A stretch of 64,000 bases of DNA from Mycobacterium bourgelatii (GCF_010723575.1 NZ_BLKZ01000001.1:5270001-5334000); one strand, 5' to 3'; positions 6,243 through 14,575 are shown, numbered from the stretch's first letter. Numbers and translations: made by a program. Notes: generated from the letters alone by a model not told the origin.

Positions 6243-8846
6243 ATGAGTGACGTACATCACACGGACGTCGACGTTGTGGTCGTGGGTGCGGGCTTCGCAG
6301 GTCTGTACGCCGCGTACCGGCTTCGACTCACCGGTCATTCAATGCGCATATTCGAGGCGGCCGAGGACATCGGCGGCACCTGGTACTGGAACCGATACCC
6401 CGGGGCCCGTGTCGACATACCCAGCGTCGACTACATGTACAGCTTTGACCCGGACTGGTCGCGCGACTGGCAATGGTCGGAAAAGTACGCCACGCAACCC
6501 GAGATCCTGCGGTATCTGAACCACGTCGCCGACAAGCACGACCTTCGTCGCGACATCCGGTTCCGCACCCGCGTCCTGTCCGCGCACTGGGACGACGACC
6601 TGTCGGGGTACCGCGTCGGCACCGACCGCGGCGAGGAAATCACCTGCCGCCACCTGGTCATGGCGACCGGCTGCCTCTCCAGGCCCAAAGACCTCGACAT
6701 CAACGGCATCGAAAGCTTCACCGGCAAGGTGTATTTCACCAGTCGCTGGCCTCACGAATCCGTGGACTTCACCGGCAAGCGCGTCGGTGTCGTCGGAACC
6801 GGTTCATCGGGGATCCAAACCATCCCCCTCATCGCCCAGCAAGCGGCGCAGCTGGTGGTATTCCAACGCACACCGTGCTTTTCGATCCCCGCCCACAACG
6901 GACCCATCTCACGGGAGAAACTCGAGCAACTGGCCGACGACGCCGCCTACCGGCACGCGGCGAAATACTCCTTCGGCGGGGTGCCGTTGGAACGCACCAT
7001 CACTCCGTCGATCGCGGCATCAGCTGAGGAACGTCAGCAGCGGTACGAACGGGCCTGGCAGCGCGGCGAATTGCTCGAAGTGCTCAACCTCTACACCGAC
7101 ACGATGAGCAACCCGGCGGCGAACGCCGACTTCGCCGAGTTCATCCGCGGCAAGATCCGCAGCATCGTGCACGATCCGGAGACAGCGGAAGCGTTGTGCC
7201 CCAAAACCTATCCCGTTGGCTCGAAACGGCTGTGCCTGGACACCGGTTACTACGAAACATTCAATCGGCCGAATGTGCGGTTGGTGAACCTGCAGAAGCA
7301 ACCGCTGCTCGGTGTCTCGGAAACCGGAATCGACACGGCCGGCGAATCTTTCGCATTTGACGCGATCGTGTTCGCGACCGGATTCGACGCCATCACGGGC
7401 GCCGTCGCGGCCATCGACATCGTCGGCCGCGGTGGAGTTGCCTTGAGGGACAAGTGGTCGAACGGCCCATCGACATACCTCGGCCTGACCGTCGCGGGGT
7501 TCCCGAACTTCTTCCTCATCGCCGGCCCCAACAGCCCGTCGGTGCTGTCCAACATGGCGGTGTCGATCGAGCAGCACATCGATTTCGTCGCCGACGCGTT
7601 GACGTACCTGCGCACGCACGGGTTCGACCAGATCGAACCCACCGAGCTCGCCGCGGCCGGCTGGATGCAGCACGTTGACGACGCCGCGGCGATAACGCTT
7701 TTCCCACAAGCCAACTCGTGGTACGTGGGCGCCAACATTCCGGGCAAGCCCCGGGTCTTCATGGCCTACACCGTCGGTGTCGACTTCTACCGGCTGACCT
7801 GCGACGAGGTGGTGGAGCGGGACTATCTGGGCTTCAGGTTGTCCGGCCCCGGCGGCTCGCAATGCAACGACGGCGTGGTGCGTCAGTTGCAGCCCGATGT
7901 CCAGATGGTCCTCGAGCAAACGGCGCTGTTGAACCTGCCTCCGTTGGAATCGATGGGGGCCGACGGGTTGCGTGCCTTCTTCGACGAGGTCAACCTGGCC
8001 CGTCCACCGGGTCCCGGTGTCGGCGAGATCGCCGACGGGACCCTGCCCGGGCCGGCAGGCCCGCTGGCCTATCGCGTGTATCGGCCTGCGAGCGAGGGTC
8101 CGCACCCCCTCGTCGTCTATTTCCATGGCGGCGGCTGGGTTCTCGGCGACGCCGCCTCAGACGATCCGCTGTGTCGCGACTTGTGCGTGCTCAGCGATGC
8201 GCTCGTCGTGTCGGTGAATTACCGGCATGCCCCCGAGTATCGATTTCCGGCCGCGCACGACGACGGCTGGGCGGCACTGCAGTGGGTGGCGGCTCACGCC
8301 GAAGAGCTAGGCGGCGTGCCCGGACGGCTCGCGGTGTGCGGGTGGAGCGCGGGCGGCAACATCGCGACGGTGGTGTGCCGACTCGCCCGGGATGCGGCCG
8401 GCCCGAGGATCGTCGGGCAGGTGTTACTCACTCCCGTCACCGATACCGACTTCACCCGCGGCTCCTACGTCGAGAACGCCGAGGGCTACGGTCTGACCAC
8501 CGCGCTGATGCGCTGGTTCTTCGACCAGTACTCCGACCCAGACGTGCGACACGATCCGCGGCTTGCCCCGCTGCGCGCGGCGGAGCTGTCAGGCCTGCCA
8601 CCGGCAATGATCGTCGCGGCAGATTTCGACCCGTTGCGCGACGAGGGCATCGCCTACGCCGAAGCCCTTGCGGCAGCGGGGGTTCCGACCCAGGTTTTAC
8701 GGGCCCGTGGTCACACACACTTGTCGGTACCGATGGTCGATGTCGTCGTCTCGGGAGCCCCGATCCGGGCTCAGATGGCTGAGGCGCTGCGCGGGTTTTT
8801 CGCGGTCGACGCCGCAAAGGCTGCGTCAGCCCAGCCGACGGGGTGA
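6243..8846 (+). CDS. Baeyer-Villiger-type flavin monooxygenase fused to an HSL-family esterase
   Basis: 867 residues with two enzymes in one frame. Residues 1 to about 545 form a class-B flavin monooxygenase: FAD motif VVVGAGFAGLYAAYRL near the N-terminus, NADPH motif GVVGTGSSGIQ, and ATGFD later. The BVMO fingerprint region reads FTGKVYFTSRWP, so the normally conserved His (FxGxxxHxxxW) is Phe. From about residue 600 an alpha/beta hydrolase of the hormone-sensitive-lipase type follows: HGGGW (628-632), nucleophile Ser702 in GWSAGG, Asp796 (DPLRDEG) and His824/826 (GHTHLS). A BVMO makes esters or lactones, and the fused esterase could hydrolyse them directly. I chose ATG 6243 because the FAD motif follows at once; the frame is open upstream through the cutinase gene. 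Confidence 0.88.
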   Translation: MSDVHHTDVDVVVVGAGFAGLYAAYRLRLTGHSMRIFEAAEDIGGTWYWNRYPGARVDIPSVDYMYSFDPDWSRDWQWSEKYATQPEILRYLNHVADKHDLRRDIRFRTRVLSAHWDDDLSGYRVGTDRGEEITCRHLVMATGCLSRPKDLDINGIESFTGKVYFTSRWPHESVDFTGKRVGVVGTGSSGIQTIPLIAQQAAQLVVFQRTPCFSIPAHNGPISREKLEQLADDAAYRHAAKYSFGGVPLERTITPSIAASAEERQQRYERAWQRGELLEVLNLYTDTMSNPAANADFAEFIRGKIRSIVHDPETAEALCPKTYPVGSKRLCLDTGYYETFNRPNVRLVNLQKQPLLGVSETGIDTAGESFAFDAIVFATGFDAITGAVAAIDIVGRGGVALRDKWSNGPSTYLGLTVAGFPNFFLIAGPNSPSVLSNMAVSIEQHIDFVADALTYLRTHGFDQIEPTELAAAGWMQHVDDAAAITLFPQANSWYVGANIPGKPRVFMAYTVGVDFYRLTCDEVVERDYLGFRLSGPGGSQCNDGVVRQLQPDVQMVLEQTALLNLPPLESMGADGLRAFFDEVNLARPPGPGVGEIADGTLPGPAGPLAYRVYRPASEGPHPLVVYFHGGGWVLGDAASDDPLCRDLCVLSDALVVSVNYRHAPEYRFPAAHDDGWAALQWVAAHAEELGGVPGRLAVCGWSAGGNIATVVCRLARDAAGPRIVGQVLLTPVTDTDFTRGSYVENAEGYGLTTALMRWFFDQYSDPDVRHDPRLAPLRAAELSGLPPAMIVAADFDPLRDEGIAYAEALAAAGVPTQVLRARGHTHLSVPMVDVVVSGAPIRAQMAEALRGFFAVDAAKAASAQPTG

Positions 8847-8874
8847 GCTGCCGTCGTCCGCTGAATCGCTTCTG

Positions 8875-8885
8875 GTAAGTCTTAC
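8875..8885. promoter_or_regulatory. Short inverted repeat GTAAG-T-CTTAC before the DapB-like gene
   Basis: GTAAG (8875-8879) and CTTAC (8881-8885) form an 11-bp inverted repeat 28 bp before the GTG start at 8913. It resembles the half-sites at 2245-2260 and may be a regulator site for the downstream gene; this is inference only. Confidence 0.3.
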
Positions 8886-8912
8886 TAGTGGACATACAGT
8901 GAGGCGGCTCTT

Positions 8913-10028
8913 GTGACTCCATCCCCTGGCTCCGCGACCGCGAAGCGTCGCGTTGTACATGTCGGAACCGGCTTGACCGGCAGCGTGGCGCTGCGCGCGA
9001 TCATCGACGACCCTGCGCTCGAGTTGATCGGGGTCAAGGTGTCCTCCCCGACGAAAGTCGGCACCGATGCGGGCCAACTGTGTGGACGGCCCGACGTGGG
9101 CATCGCAGCCACCGGTGACGTTGCCGCGGTGCTGGACGCCAAGCCGGATTGCGTCGCCTACTGCGCGACCGCCGTCCGGCGTGAGGACGAGGCGATCGCC
9201 GACATCGTCGGTTACCTGGAAGCCGGCATCAACGTCGTCACCATCTCCGCCATCCCAATGGTGTATCCCCAAGCGGCCCCGGCGAAATGGCGCGATCCGA
9301 TCGAGCGCGCCGCGCGCGAGGGCAACGCGACCTTCTATGCGACCGGATGCGAACCCGGGTTCGTGAGCCTGAACCTCCCCACCGCATTGCTGACTGGCGC
9401 CGGCGTCATCGACACCTATCGCATGGACGAGTACGCGCTGGACCTCGACCTGGCCTATCCGATCTGGGAAGTGCTGCACGAGTCGATGGGCTTCGGGAAA
9501 CCGGACGGCCACGTTCCCATCCGCATCGCGTCAGGCAAGGTGCACAATGACTGGGGGCCCGTCGTGCGGTACATCGCCGACGCGCTGTCGGTCGACGTGG
9601 AAGACGTTGCGCTGGATTGGGAAACAGTCCTGGCCCCCGACGATCTCGACACCGCGCTCGGGGTGATCCCGGCCGGCACCATCTGCGGACACCGCTGGCA
9701 GCTCGCCGCCGTTTGCGACGGGCGACCGGTCGTGTCCGTCCAATACTTCGCGACCGTGACCTCCACGCCGTGGCCCGACAGCTGGCCGCTGCCAGCGCAA
9801 CCCGGCCAGGGCGGCATGGTGTTCCGCATCGAAGGCTCCCCCAGCATGACCCTCGCCCTGCGGCTCGACCCTGCACCAGGCGACAAGACCAACCCCGGCG
9901 TCGCGGCAACGGCGATGGCGGCGGTCAATGCGATTCCGGCTGTCATCGACGCGGCACCCGGGCTTTTGGATGCTCCGCTGGCGGGGCCGTCGATCGTCAC
10001 CCGGCAGACCCGACGTGGCACTGTCTGA
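8913..10028 (+). CDS. DapB-like NAD(P)-dependent dehydrogenase (DHDPR N-terminal domain)
   Basis: 371 residues. The N-terminus carries a Rossmann fold with VVHVGTGLTGSVALRAI at about 13-29, followed by IGVKVSSPTKVGTDAGQLCG and NVVTISAIPMVYP. This matches the mycobacterial family annotated as dihydrodipicolinate reductase N-terminal domain proteins, which resembles 2,4-diaminopentanoate dehydrogenase. It is not the lysine-pathway DapB: it is much longer and lacks the tetrahydrodipicolinate motif. The substrate is unknown. GTG 8913 follows a GAGGCGG ribosome site. It lies between the BVMO-esterase and a convergent TetR gene whose stop is 18 bp away, so it may take part in the same catabolic route. 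Confidence 0.75.
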   Translation: MTPSPGSATAKRRVVHVGTGLTGSVALRAIIDDPALELIGVKVSSPTKVGTDAGQLCGRPDVGIAATGDVAAVLDAKPDCVAYCATAVRREDEAIADIVGYLEAGINVVTISAIPMVYPQAAPAKWRDPIERAAREGNATFYATGCEPGFVSLNLPTALLTGAGVIDTYRMDEYALDLDLAYPIWEVLHESMGFGKPDGHVPIRIASGKVHNDWGPVVRYIADALSVDVEDVALDWETVLAPDDLDTALGVIPAGTICGHRWQLAAVCDGRPVVSVQYFATVTSTPWPDSWPLPAQPGQGGMVFRIEGSPSMTLALRLDPAPGDKTNPGVAATAMAAVNAIPAVIDAAPGLLDAPLAGPSIVTRQTRRGTV

Positions 10029-10045
10029 ACCGCTAGCGATTCGGG

Positions 10046-10672
10046 CTAGCGCGATCGGAGTCCGTCCAGCAGTGCGTTGAGCGCCCGAACGCTCTCGTCC
10101 CGCGCTTCTTGCTGATTGACTGCATTTGCGATGAACATCGCGGCTTCCTCTGCCGCGGCGAGAAGAACGTGAGCCAGCACTGCGACCGGCTGACCGGCGG
10201 CTAGATCGCCTTCCTCGATGGCAATTTCGAGCATCGCGCGGATGGCTCCCAATCCGTAGACGCTTTCCAGTTCGCGCCATCTAGCCCAACCCAAGACCGC
10301 CGGTCCGTCGATGAGCAGGATCCGTTGAACCTGGGGCGTGAGGGACGCGTCGAGGAATCCAATCAAACCCTGGCGCAACTGATTGAATGCGCCGTGAGCT
10401 GGATCTGCCAGATTCTTGGCGGCCTGTAGGACGAGGTCCTCCTCGACCGCTATGAACACCGCCTCGAAGAGTGCCTGCTTGTCGGCGAAGTGGTGATAAA
10501 GAGCGCCGCGAGTACCGACCTCAGCCTCTGCAACGACTTCCTCGGTGCCGGTGTGGTGGTAGCCCTTCTCGACGAACAGACGCTTTGCTGCGTCGATCAG
10601 TGCGGCGCGGGTGGCCTCCGCTTGAGCGGCACGTCGCGCCTTGGGATCGAGTTTCTGCTGGCTCTGGGCCAT
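10046..10672 (-). CDS. TetR-family transcriptional regulator
   Basis: A TetR repressor of about 208 residues. The N-terminal HTH reads ALIDAAKRLFVEKGYHHTGTEEVVAEAEVGTRGALYHHFADKQ in pieces, with the canonical GALYHHF recognition end. A C-terminal ligand-binding domain of helices follows. Starts at 10690 and 10708 are also in frame, but they would lie in or beside two inverted repeats. I prefer ATG 10672, which leaves a normal N-terminal lead. It is divergent from the epoxide hydrolase and MFS genes across a 37-bp near-perfect palindrome, so it probably represses itself and those two genes. The inducer is likely a substrate of the exporter. Confidence 0.88.
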   Translation of the reverse strand: MAQSQQKLDPKARRAAQAEATRAALIDAAKRLFVEKGYHHTGTEEVVAEAEVGTRGALYHHFADKQALFEAVFIAVEEDLVLQAAKNLADPAHGAFNQLRQGLIGFLDASLTPQVQRILLIDGPAVLGWARWRELESVYGLGAIRAMLEIAIEEGDLAAGQPVAVLAHVLLAAAEEAAMFIANAVNQQEARDESVRALNALLDGLRSR

Positions 10673-10673
10673 C

Positions 10674-10688
10674 GCAATATCGTATTGC
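10674..10688. promoter_or_regulatory. Inverted repeat GCAATA-N3-TATTGC at the TetR gene start
   Basis: GCAATA (10674-10679) and TATTGC (10683-10688) flank TCG. It lies just upstream of the preferred TetR start and could be a second operator or part of the promoter -10 region. It differs in sequence from the adjacent 37-bp palindrome. Confidence 0.3.
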
Positions 10689-10694
10689 ATACTG

Positions 10695-10731
10695 CCTGCA
10701 TGTGACATACGGTCTGTATGTCACATGCAGG
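10695..10731. promoter_or_regulatory. 37-bp TetR operator palindrome
   Basis: Arms CCTGCATGTGACATAC (10695-10710) and GTATGTCACATGCAGG (10716-10731) are perfect reverse complements of 16 nt around the spacer GGTCT. It sits in the divergent promoter region between the TetR gene and the epoxide hydrolase/MFS pair. Such length and perfection are typical of a high-affinity TetR operator controlling both directions. The DNA symmetry is seen; the binding protein is inferred from position. Confidence 0.75.
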
Positions 10732-10774
10732 TCCCATGTGAAGCTGTCATCACCATCCGAAACCGGAGGTTGCT

Positions 10775-11194
10775 GTGTCCAGTCCTATCGAGGTGGTCCG
10801 CGAGTTTTGCGCCCTGATGGAACGTCGGGATCCCGAAGCCTTACGCCCACTGTTGGCCAACAACGCGGTGTACCAGAACGTCGGTATGCCGGCCTTCACC
10901 GGCGTAGACGCCATCGTGGAGAACCTGGGCGCACAGTTCTCGATGTTTCCCGACGCCTACGCCTTCGAAATCGTCAACATCGCCGCCGATGGCCCGGTGG
11001 TACTGACTGAACGGCTCGACTACATCCAGACACCCAATGGAACCAAGCCGGCCATTCCGGTGATGGGAACGTTCGTCGTCGGCGACGACGGCAAGATCAC
11101 GCGTTGGACGGACTACTTCGATCTCAATCTGACGATCAAACTCCTTCAGGGCGAGGACATTAGCGCGCTGGTTCCATCCACCTCCACGACATGA
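10775..11194 (+). CDS. Limonene-1,2-epoxide hydrolase family protein
   Basis: 139 residues of the SnoaL/NTF2 fold, with the epoxide hydrolase residues in place. Arg80 and Asp82 (ERLDY) and Asp113 (RWTDYFD) show the same Arg-x-Asp plus 31-residue spacing as the Asp-Arg-Asp triad of Rhodococcus limonene epoxide hydrolase. Tyr33 and Asn35 (VYQNVG) match its water-positioning pair. It should therefore open an epoxide with water to a diol in the cytoplasm, but the substrate is unknown. GTG 10775 follows a strong GGAGG. It is the first gene after the TetR operator and is followed by an MFS exporter 58 bp downstream, probably as an operon. Confidence 0.85.
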   Translation: MSSPIEVVREFCALMERRDPEALRPLLANNAVYQNVGMPAFTGVDAIVENLGAQFSMFPDAYAFEIVNIAADGPVVLTERLDYIQTPNGTKPAIPVMGTFVVGDDGKITRWTDYFDLNLTIKLLQGEDISALVPSTSTT

Positions 11195-11252
11195 CCGAGG
11201 AGCAACGACCGGTAACTGATGACCGATCAACGGGACAGGAACACGCAACGCG

Positions 11253-12845
11253 GTGAACACTGACGCCACGACCGACGCGGTTGACGAACAACTCCCCAAA
11301 CCAAGCGCGGGCGAAGAGGCTCAATCAAGCGTCTTGTCCGGACGTTCCAAAATTTGGCTTCTGATCGTCTGCTCGATGGGTGTCCTTCTGGTCATCTCGT
11401 CGATGGTGGCTCTGAATGCCGCATTGGGCGCTATCGCGGTGGACACCCTTGCGACACAGTCGCAACTGACGTGGATCGTCGACGGCTACACGCTGGTGAT
11501 GGCGTGCCTGTTGCTGCCCGCTGGCGCATTAGGGGATCGCTACGGGCGGCGCACCGTCCTGCTGGTCGGACTCGTTATCTTCGCCGCGGCATCGCTGACG
11601 CCCATCTACTTCGACTCGCCCACCGCACTCATCGTTGCGCGGGGTGTCACAGGGGTCGGTGCTGCAGCGATTCTGCCGGCCACACTGTCGTTGTTGACCG
11701 CGGCATATCCGAAAGAAGAGCGCAACAAGGCAATTGGCATCTGGGCCGGGGTGTGCGCGTCAAGCGCCCTCGTCGGCTTTACGGGGACCGCACTACTCAC
11801 GCAATTCGGGCCATGGCGGACGATCTTCTGGGCGTTCGTCGGAGCAGCAGCTCTACTTTTCGTGTTGGCGCTGACGATCTCGTCGTCCAAAGACCCCGAG
11901 GCAACGCCGGTCGACTGGTGGGGTGCGCTGCTTATCGGCTCGGCAATCGCCGTTTTCGTGTTCGGCGTTATTGAAGCTCCGCTGCGAGGGTGGAGCGACC
12001 CGACTGTGTACGGCTGCCTTGCCGGCGGAATCTTGCTCGCCGTTGTCTTTGGCTTCTTCGAACTGCGTCGCAAGCATCCACTGCTCGACATTCGCGTATT
12101 CAGAAGACCCGACATGCTGACCGGCGCGATCGGCATGACGACCCTGTTCTTCGCCATCTTCGGGTTCTTCTTCTTGATCATGCAGTACCTGCAACTGGTG
12201 ATCGGCTACAGCCCGCTCCAAACCGCTGTCGCGCTGTGCCCTCTCGCGGTTCCCCTGTTCATCTGCGCAGCGCTCACGCAGTGGTATCTGCCCCGCTTGG
12301 GGCTACGAATCTCTGTAGCAGGGGGACTCGCAATCTTGGCGGCCGGACTCCTGTGCATGTGCCTGCTCGAGGCCGACTCGACGTACTTCGACCTGGCATG
12401 GCCGATGCTGGTCCTCAGTACCGGAATGGGCATCTGCAACGCTCCCTCGACCACTGCAATAACCGGGGCAGTCCCACTGAGTAAGCAAGGCGTCGCCTCA
12501 GCAATCAACGACACAACAAGGGAACTAGGCGGTGCGCTGGGCATCGCGCTCGCCGGTTCAATCCTCGCCGCCGGATACAGCCACGCACTTGCCCAGAGCG
12601 TCGCGATGCTGCCCCAGCCGATCAGGGAACCCGCGCTCGGTTCACTTGCGCAAGCACTGACAATCTCCGATCGGCTCGGCCCCGCAGGAGGCGACTTGTC
12701 AAGTCACGCGAAGGACGCCTTCATGCACGCAATGCACTCATCGCTGCTGATGCTGGCTGTTGTCGTCCTGGTTTCCGCTGCCGCCGTTGCGATCTTGGCA
12801 CCCAGACGCGATCGACAACGATCCGAGTCGTCCGGCAACTCATAG
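11253..12845 (+). CDS. MFS transporter, DHA2 (EmrB/QacA) family
   Basis: A 530-residue membrane protein with about 14 hydrophobic segments, the size and topology of DHA2 drug:proton antiporters. TM1 lies at about residues 34-60. The loop motif ALGDRYGRR, the WIVDGYTLVMACLLLPAG segment and the motif-C-like GVGAAAILPATLSLL are typical. The tail after the last TM (APRRDRQR) is cytoplasmic. It probably exports a hydrophobic toxic compound in exchange for protons and belongs to the TetR-controlled unit with the epoxide hydrolase. A GTG start at 11253 is used; its ribosome site (GGGACAGGA) is weak. Confidence 0.9.
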   Translation: MNTDATTDAVDEQLPKPSAGEEAQSSVLSGRSKIWLLIVCSMGVLLVISSMVALNAALGAIAVDTLATQSQLTWIVDGYTLVMACLLLPAGALGDRYGRRTVLLVGLVIFAAASLTPIYFDSPTALIVARGVTGVGAAAILPATLSLLTAAYPKEERNKAIGIWAGVCASSALVGFTGTALLTQFGPWRTIFWAFVGAAALLFVLALTISSSKDPEATPVDWWGALLIGSAIAVFVFGVIEAPLRGWSDPTVYGCLAGGILLAVVFGFFELRRKHPLLDIRVFRRPDMLTGAIGMTTLFFAIFGFFFLIMQYLQLVIGYSPLQTAVALCPLAVPLFICAALTQWYLPRLGLRISVAGGLAILAAGLLCMCLLEADSTYFDLAWPMLVLSTGMGICNAPSTTAITGAVPLSKQGVASAINDTTRELGGALGIALAGSILAAGYSHALAQSVAMLPQPIREPALGSLAQALTISDRLGPAGGDLSSHAKDAFMHAMHSSLLMLAVVVLVSAAAVAILAPRRDRQRSESSGNS

Positions 12846-12864
12846 GGGAACGTGCTGAGAAGCC

Positions 12865-13136
12865 ATGGCCGACAACGACACCGGGCGGTCTGACGCGCCT
12901 ACCGCGGATGCGAGCGAAAGAGTCGTGTTGGACGCAATGGCGCGGGGTGTCTGTCTTGCATGGGCCCGAGGACGACCTCGCATGACGTACCGCAAGAACG
13001 CACCGTCTGCTTGACGAGATCTGCGCCTCAGCGACTAAAGGCAACATCGAGCAATTGGTGATCGTGGCAGTCGGCCTCGATGCGAGGACGTACCGACTGT
13101 CCGGCCTATTCGACCCTGTGACCTGCACAAACTTTG
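12865..13136 (+). pseudogene. Remnant of a SAM-dependent methyltransferase (LCM-like family)
   Basis: From ATG 12865 the frame reads MADNDTGRSDAPTADASER and stops at about 13013. Another frame then resumes with THRLLDEICASATKG and IEQLVIVAVGLDARTYRLSG, the glycine-rich SAM site of mycobacterial O-methyltransferases related to leucine carboxyl methyltransferase. The fragment breaks off at the 3' end of the tRNA-Ala gene. It is frameshifted, C-terminally truncated and surely non-functional. The family assignment rests mainly on the GLDARTYRL motif. Confidence 0.6.
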
Positions 13137-13209
13137 TGGAGCTAAGGGGAATCGAACCCCTGACCTACTCGATGCGAACGAGTCGCGCTACCAACTGCGC
13201 CATAGCCCC
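13137..13209 (-). tRNA. tRNA-Ala (anticodon CGC)
   Basis: The complementary strand folds into a full cloverleaf of 73 nt. The acceptor is GGGGCTA/TAGCTCC with discriminator A, the D arm is GCGC-AGTTGGTA-GCGC, and the anticodon arm ACTCG-TTCGCAT-CGAGT has anticodon CGC. The T arm is AGGGG-TTCGATT-CCCCT. No CCA is encoded. It reads the Ala codon GCG, which is common in this genome. Its 3' end faces the accessory region to the left, which makes it a plausible integration boundary. Confidence 0.96.
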
Positions 13210-13259
13210 TGGTCGCTAGCAGGCTACCAGCCGAGCCCGGGATGGGCCGAACCGCGCCC

Positions 13260-14309
13260 CTACTGCCCGGCTGCCCGCGGGAGATCGCGCGGCCATCCGT
13301 AGTTGCGCATCGGCATCGCGTAGTCCAGGTGTTCGAAGATCGGGTCCTCGTCGTCGATCTCCAACACCACGGCACCCGGGCGGCGCAGCCGCGCCGGCAC
13401 CACGTCGTAGTCGCGGTCGTAGGCGTTCTCCACGCCGAGTCGCGCCCGCGCCATCCGCTGCATCCTGCGACGCCGCACCTGCTCCTCGATCCGCGTCTGG
13501 CGGCGCAGATAGCCCAGGTACATCAGCGTCACCGCGGTGGCGGTCCCGCACACCCACCAGGCGGACGGGGTCACTTCGAAGGCCATGATGGCCGAACCGA
13601 CCAGGACCACCGCCATCGCCATCAGGACGCGCCGACGGAACCGGTACTTGCGAGCGCTGACCACCGCGGCGGTCTTGTTGTCGAACCGGCGTCGCCGCGA
13701 TACACCCGGGGTGAAGGGCACGGGCCCGTCGTCTTCGGCGCCGTCGTCCGGAGGCTCCAAACCCGAAGAGTCGTCGACGTATTCGTATTCGTCGTCGTGC
13801 AGTTCCGCCTCGGCCTCGGCCTCTGGTTCGGCGGATTCCTCCACCGGCTCCTCGACCACTTCGTCGACCGGATCGGGCTCGGCCACCAACTTGGGCTCGC
13901 CCAACCGCACGCTTTCGCCAGGCGGCAGCGCCGCGGAGTCTTCGACGACGTCCACGTCCAGGTAGTCCGGTTCGCTCGGCGCGTCGTCGTGGGCGACCGC
14001 CATGACCAGCGGGCGAACGCGCCGCAGCTGGTCGGTCGGGGCGTCGTCGTCCTCGTCGTGTTCGTCGGAGAATTCCGAATCGTCGTGCTCATCTGCTTGC
14101 CAGTCCGGGTCACTCTGGTGGCCCGCGGCGGGCCCGCCCCGGCGCTTGAGCAGCCTCGAAGCCGCTGCGCCGTTGAGCACCCGGGTCGCCAGCGCCACGT
14201 CGCTGGTGCGCCGCACCGCCTCCCGCTTGCTGATCAGCATGGGTACCAGGACGAACAACCAAAGCACCACAAGCGATATCCACAACAACGACTGCGGGAT
14301 GCTCGGCAT
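13260..14309 (-). CDS. glpR: Glp receptor / SepX-type divisome membrane protein
   Basis: 349 residues. An N-terminal TM (about 5-24, SLLWISLVVLWLFVLVPML) is followed by a basic segment. Then comes a long acidic cytoplasmic region with DEHDEDDD and many Glu/Asp (about 75-200), and a TM pair at about 226-270. A basic C-terminal part (QTRIEEQVRRRRM) comes last. This is the architecture of GlpR/SepX, the membrane receptor of the gephyrin-like protein Glp in Corynebacterium and a divisome factor in Streptomyces. In M. tuberculosis it is Rv0996, as I recall. It is adjacent to rimJ and to the Glp/MoeA gene (15352-16626), which supports the pair. It is expected at septum and poles, linking Glp to FtsZ. 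Confidence 0.8.
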   Translation of the reverse strand: MPSIPQSLLWISLVVLWLFVLVPMLISKREAVRRTSDVALATRVLNGAAASRLLKRRGGPAAGHQSDPDWQADEHDDSEFSDEHDEDDDAPTDQLRRVRPLVMAVAHDDAPSEPDYLDVDVVEDSAALPPGESVRLGEPKLVAEPDPVDEVVEEPVEESAEPEAEAEAELHDDEYEYVDDSSGLEPPDDGAEDDGPVPFTPGVSRRRRFDNKTAAVVSARKYRFRRRVLMAMAVVLVGSAIMAFEVTPSAWWVCGTATAVTLMYLGYLRRQTRIEEQVRRRRMQRMARARLGVENAYDRDYDVVPARLRRPGAVVLEIDDEDPIFEHLDYAMPMRNYGWPRDLPRAAGQ

Positions 14310-14374
14310 GATGACCTGCTCTCTTCGGTTCCGCTGCCCCGCGAGGCTTGATCGTCAGCCACCGCGGCCGGGTC

Positions 14375-14407
14375 TGTAATGACCAGGGCAATTACACACC
14401 TGTAATT
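14375..14407. promoter_or_regulatory. TGTAAT-N10-ATTACA inverted repeat plus third half-site before glpR
   Basis: TGTAAT (14375-14380) and ATTACA (14391-14396) are inverted, with 10 nt between, and TGTAATT follows at 14401-14407. It lies 66-98 bp upstream of the glpR start and is AT-rich in a GC-rich genome. It is a candidate regulator site of unknown identity. Confidence 0.35.
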
Positions 14408-14516
14408 CGCCTCGTTCAAGCATCACACGCCACATATGTCACGTTAGCCACAGGAATATTTCGGTTTCCTCAAGTTCGCGGGCCGCCTGAGCCCCCGTTT
14501 AGGGCGTCGGATCCGT

Positions 14517-14575
14517 CGACCGTCACGCTGGCGCGACACTCAACACCCAACGTCACTCTCGCGTGACGCTCGACG
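14517..14575. repeat. 59-bp direct repeat, copy 1
   Basis: Identical over all 59 bases to 14608-14666, with 32 bp between the copies. Internally it carries GTCACG...GCGCGAC and GTCAC...GTGAC inverted motifs. A diverged copy lies at 55318-55368. Confidence 0.9.
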
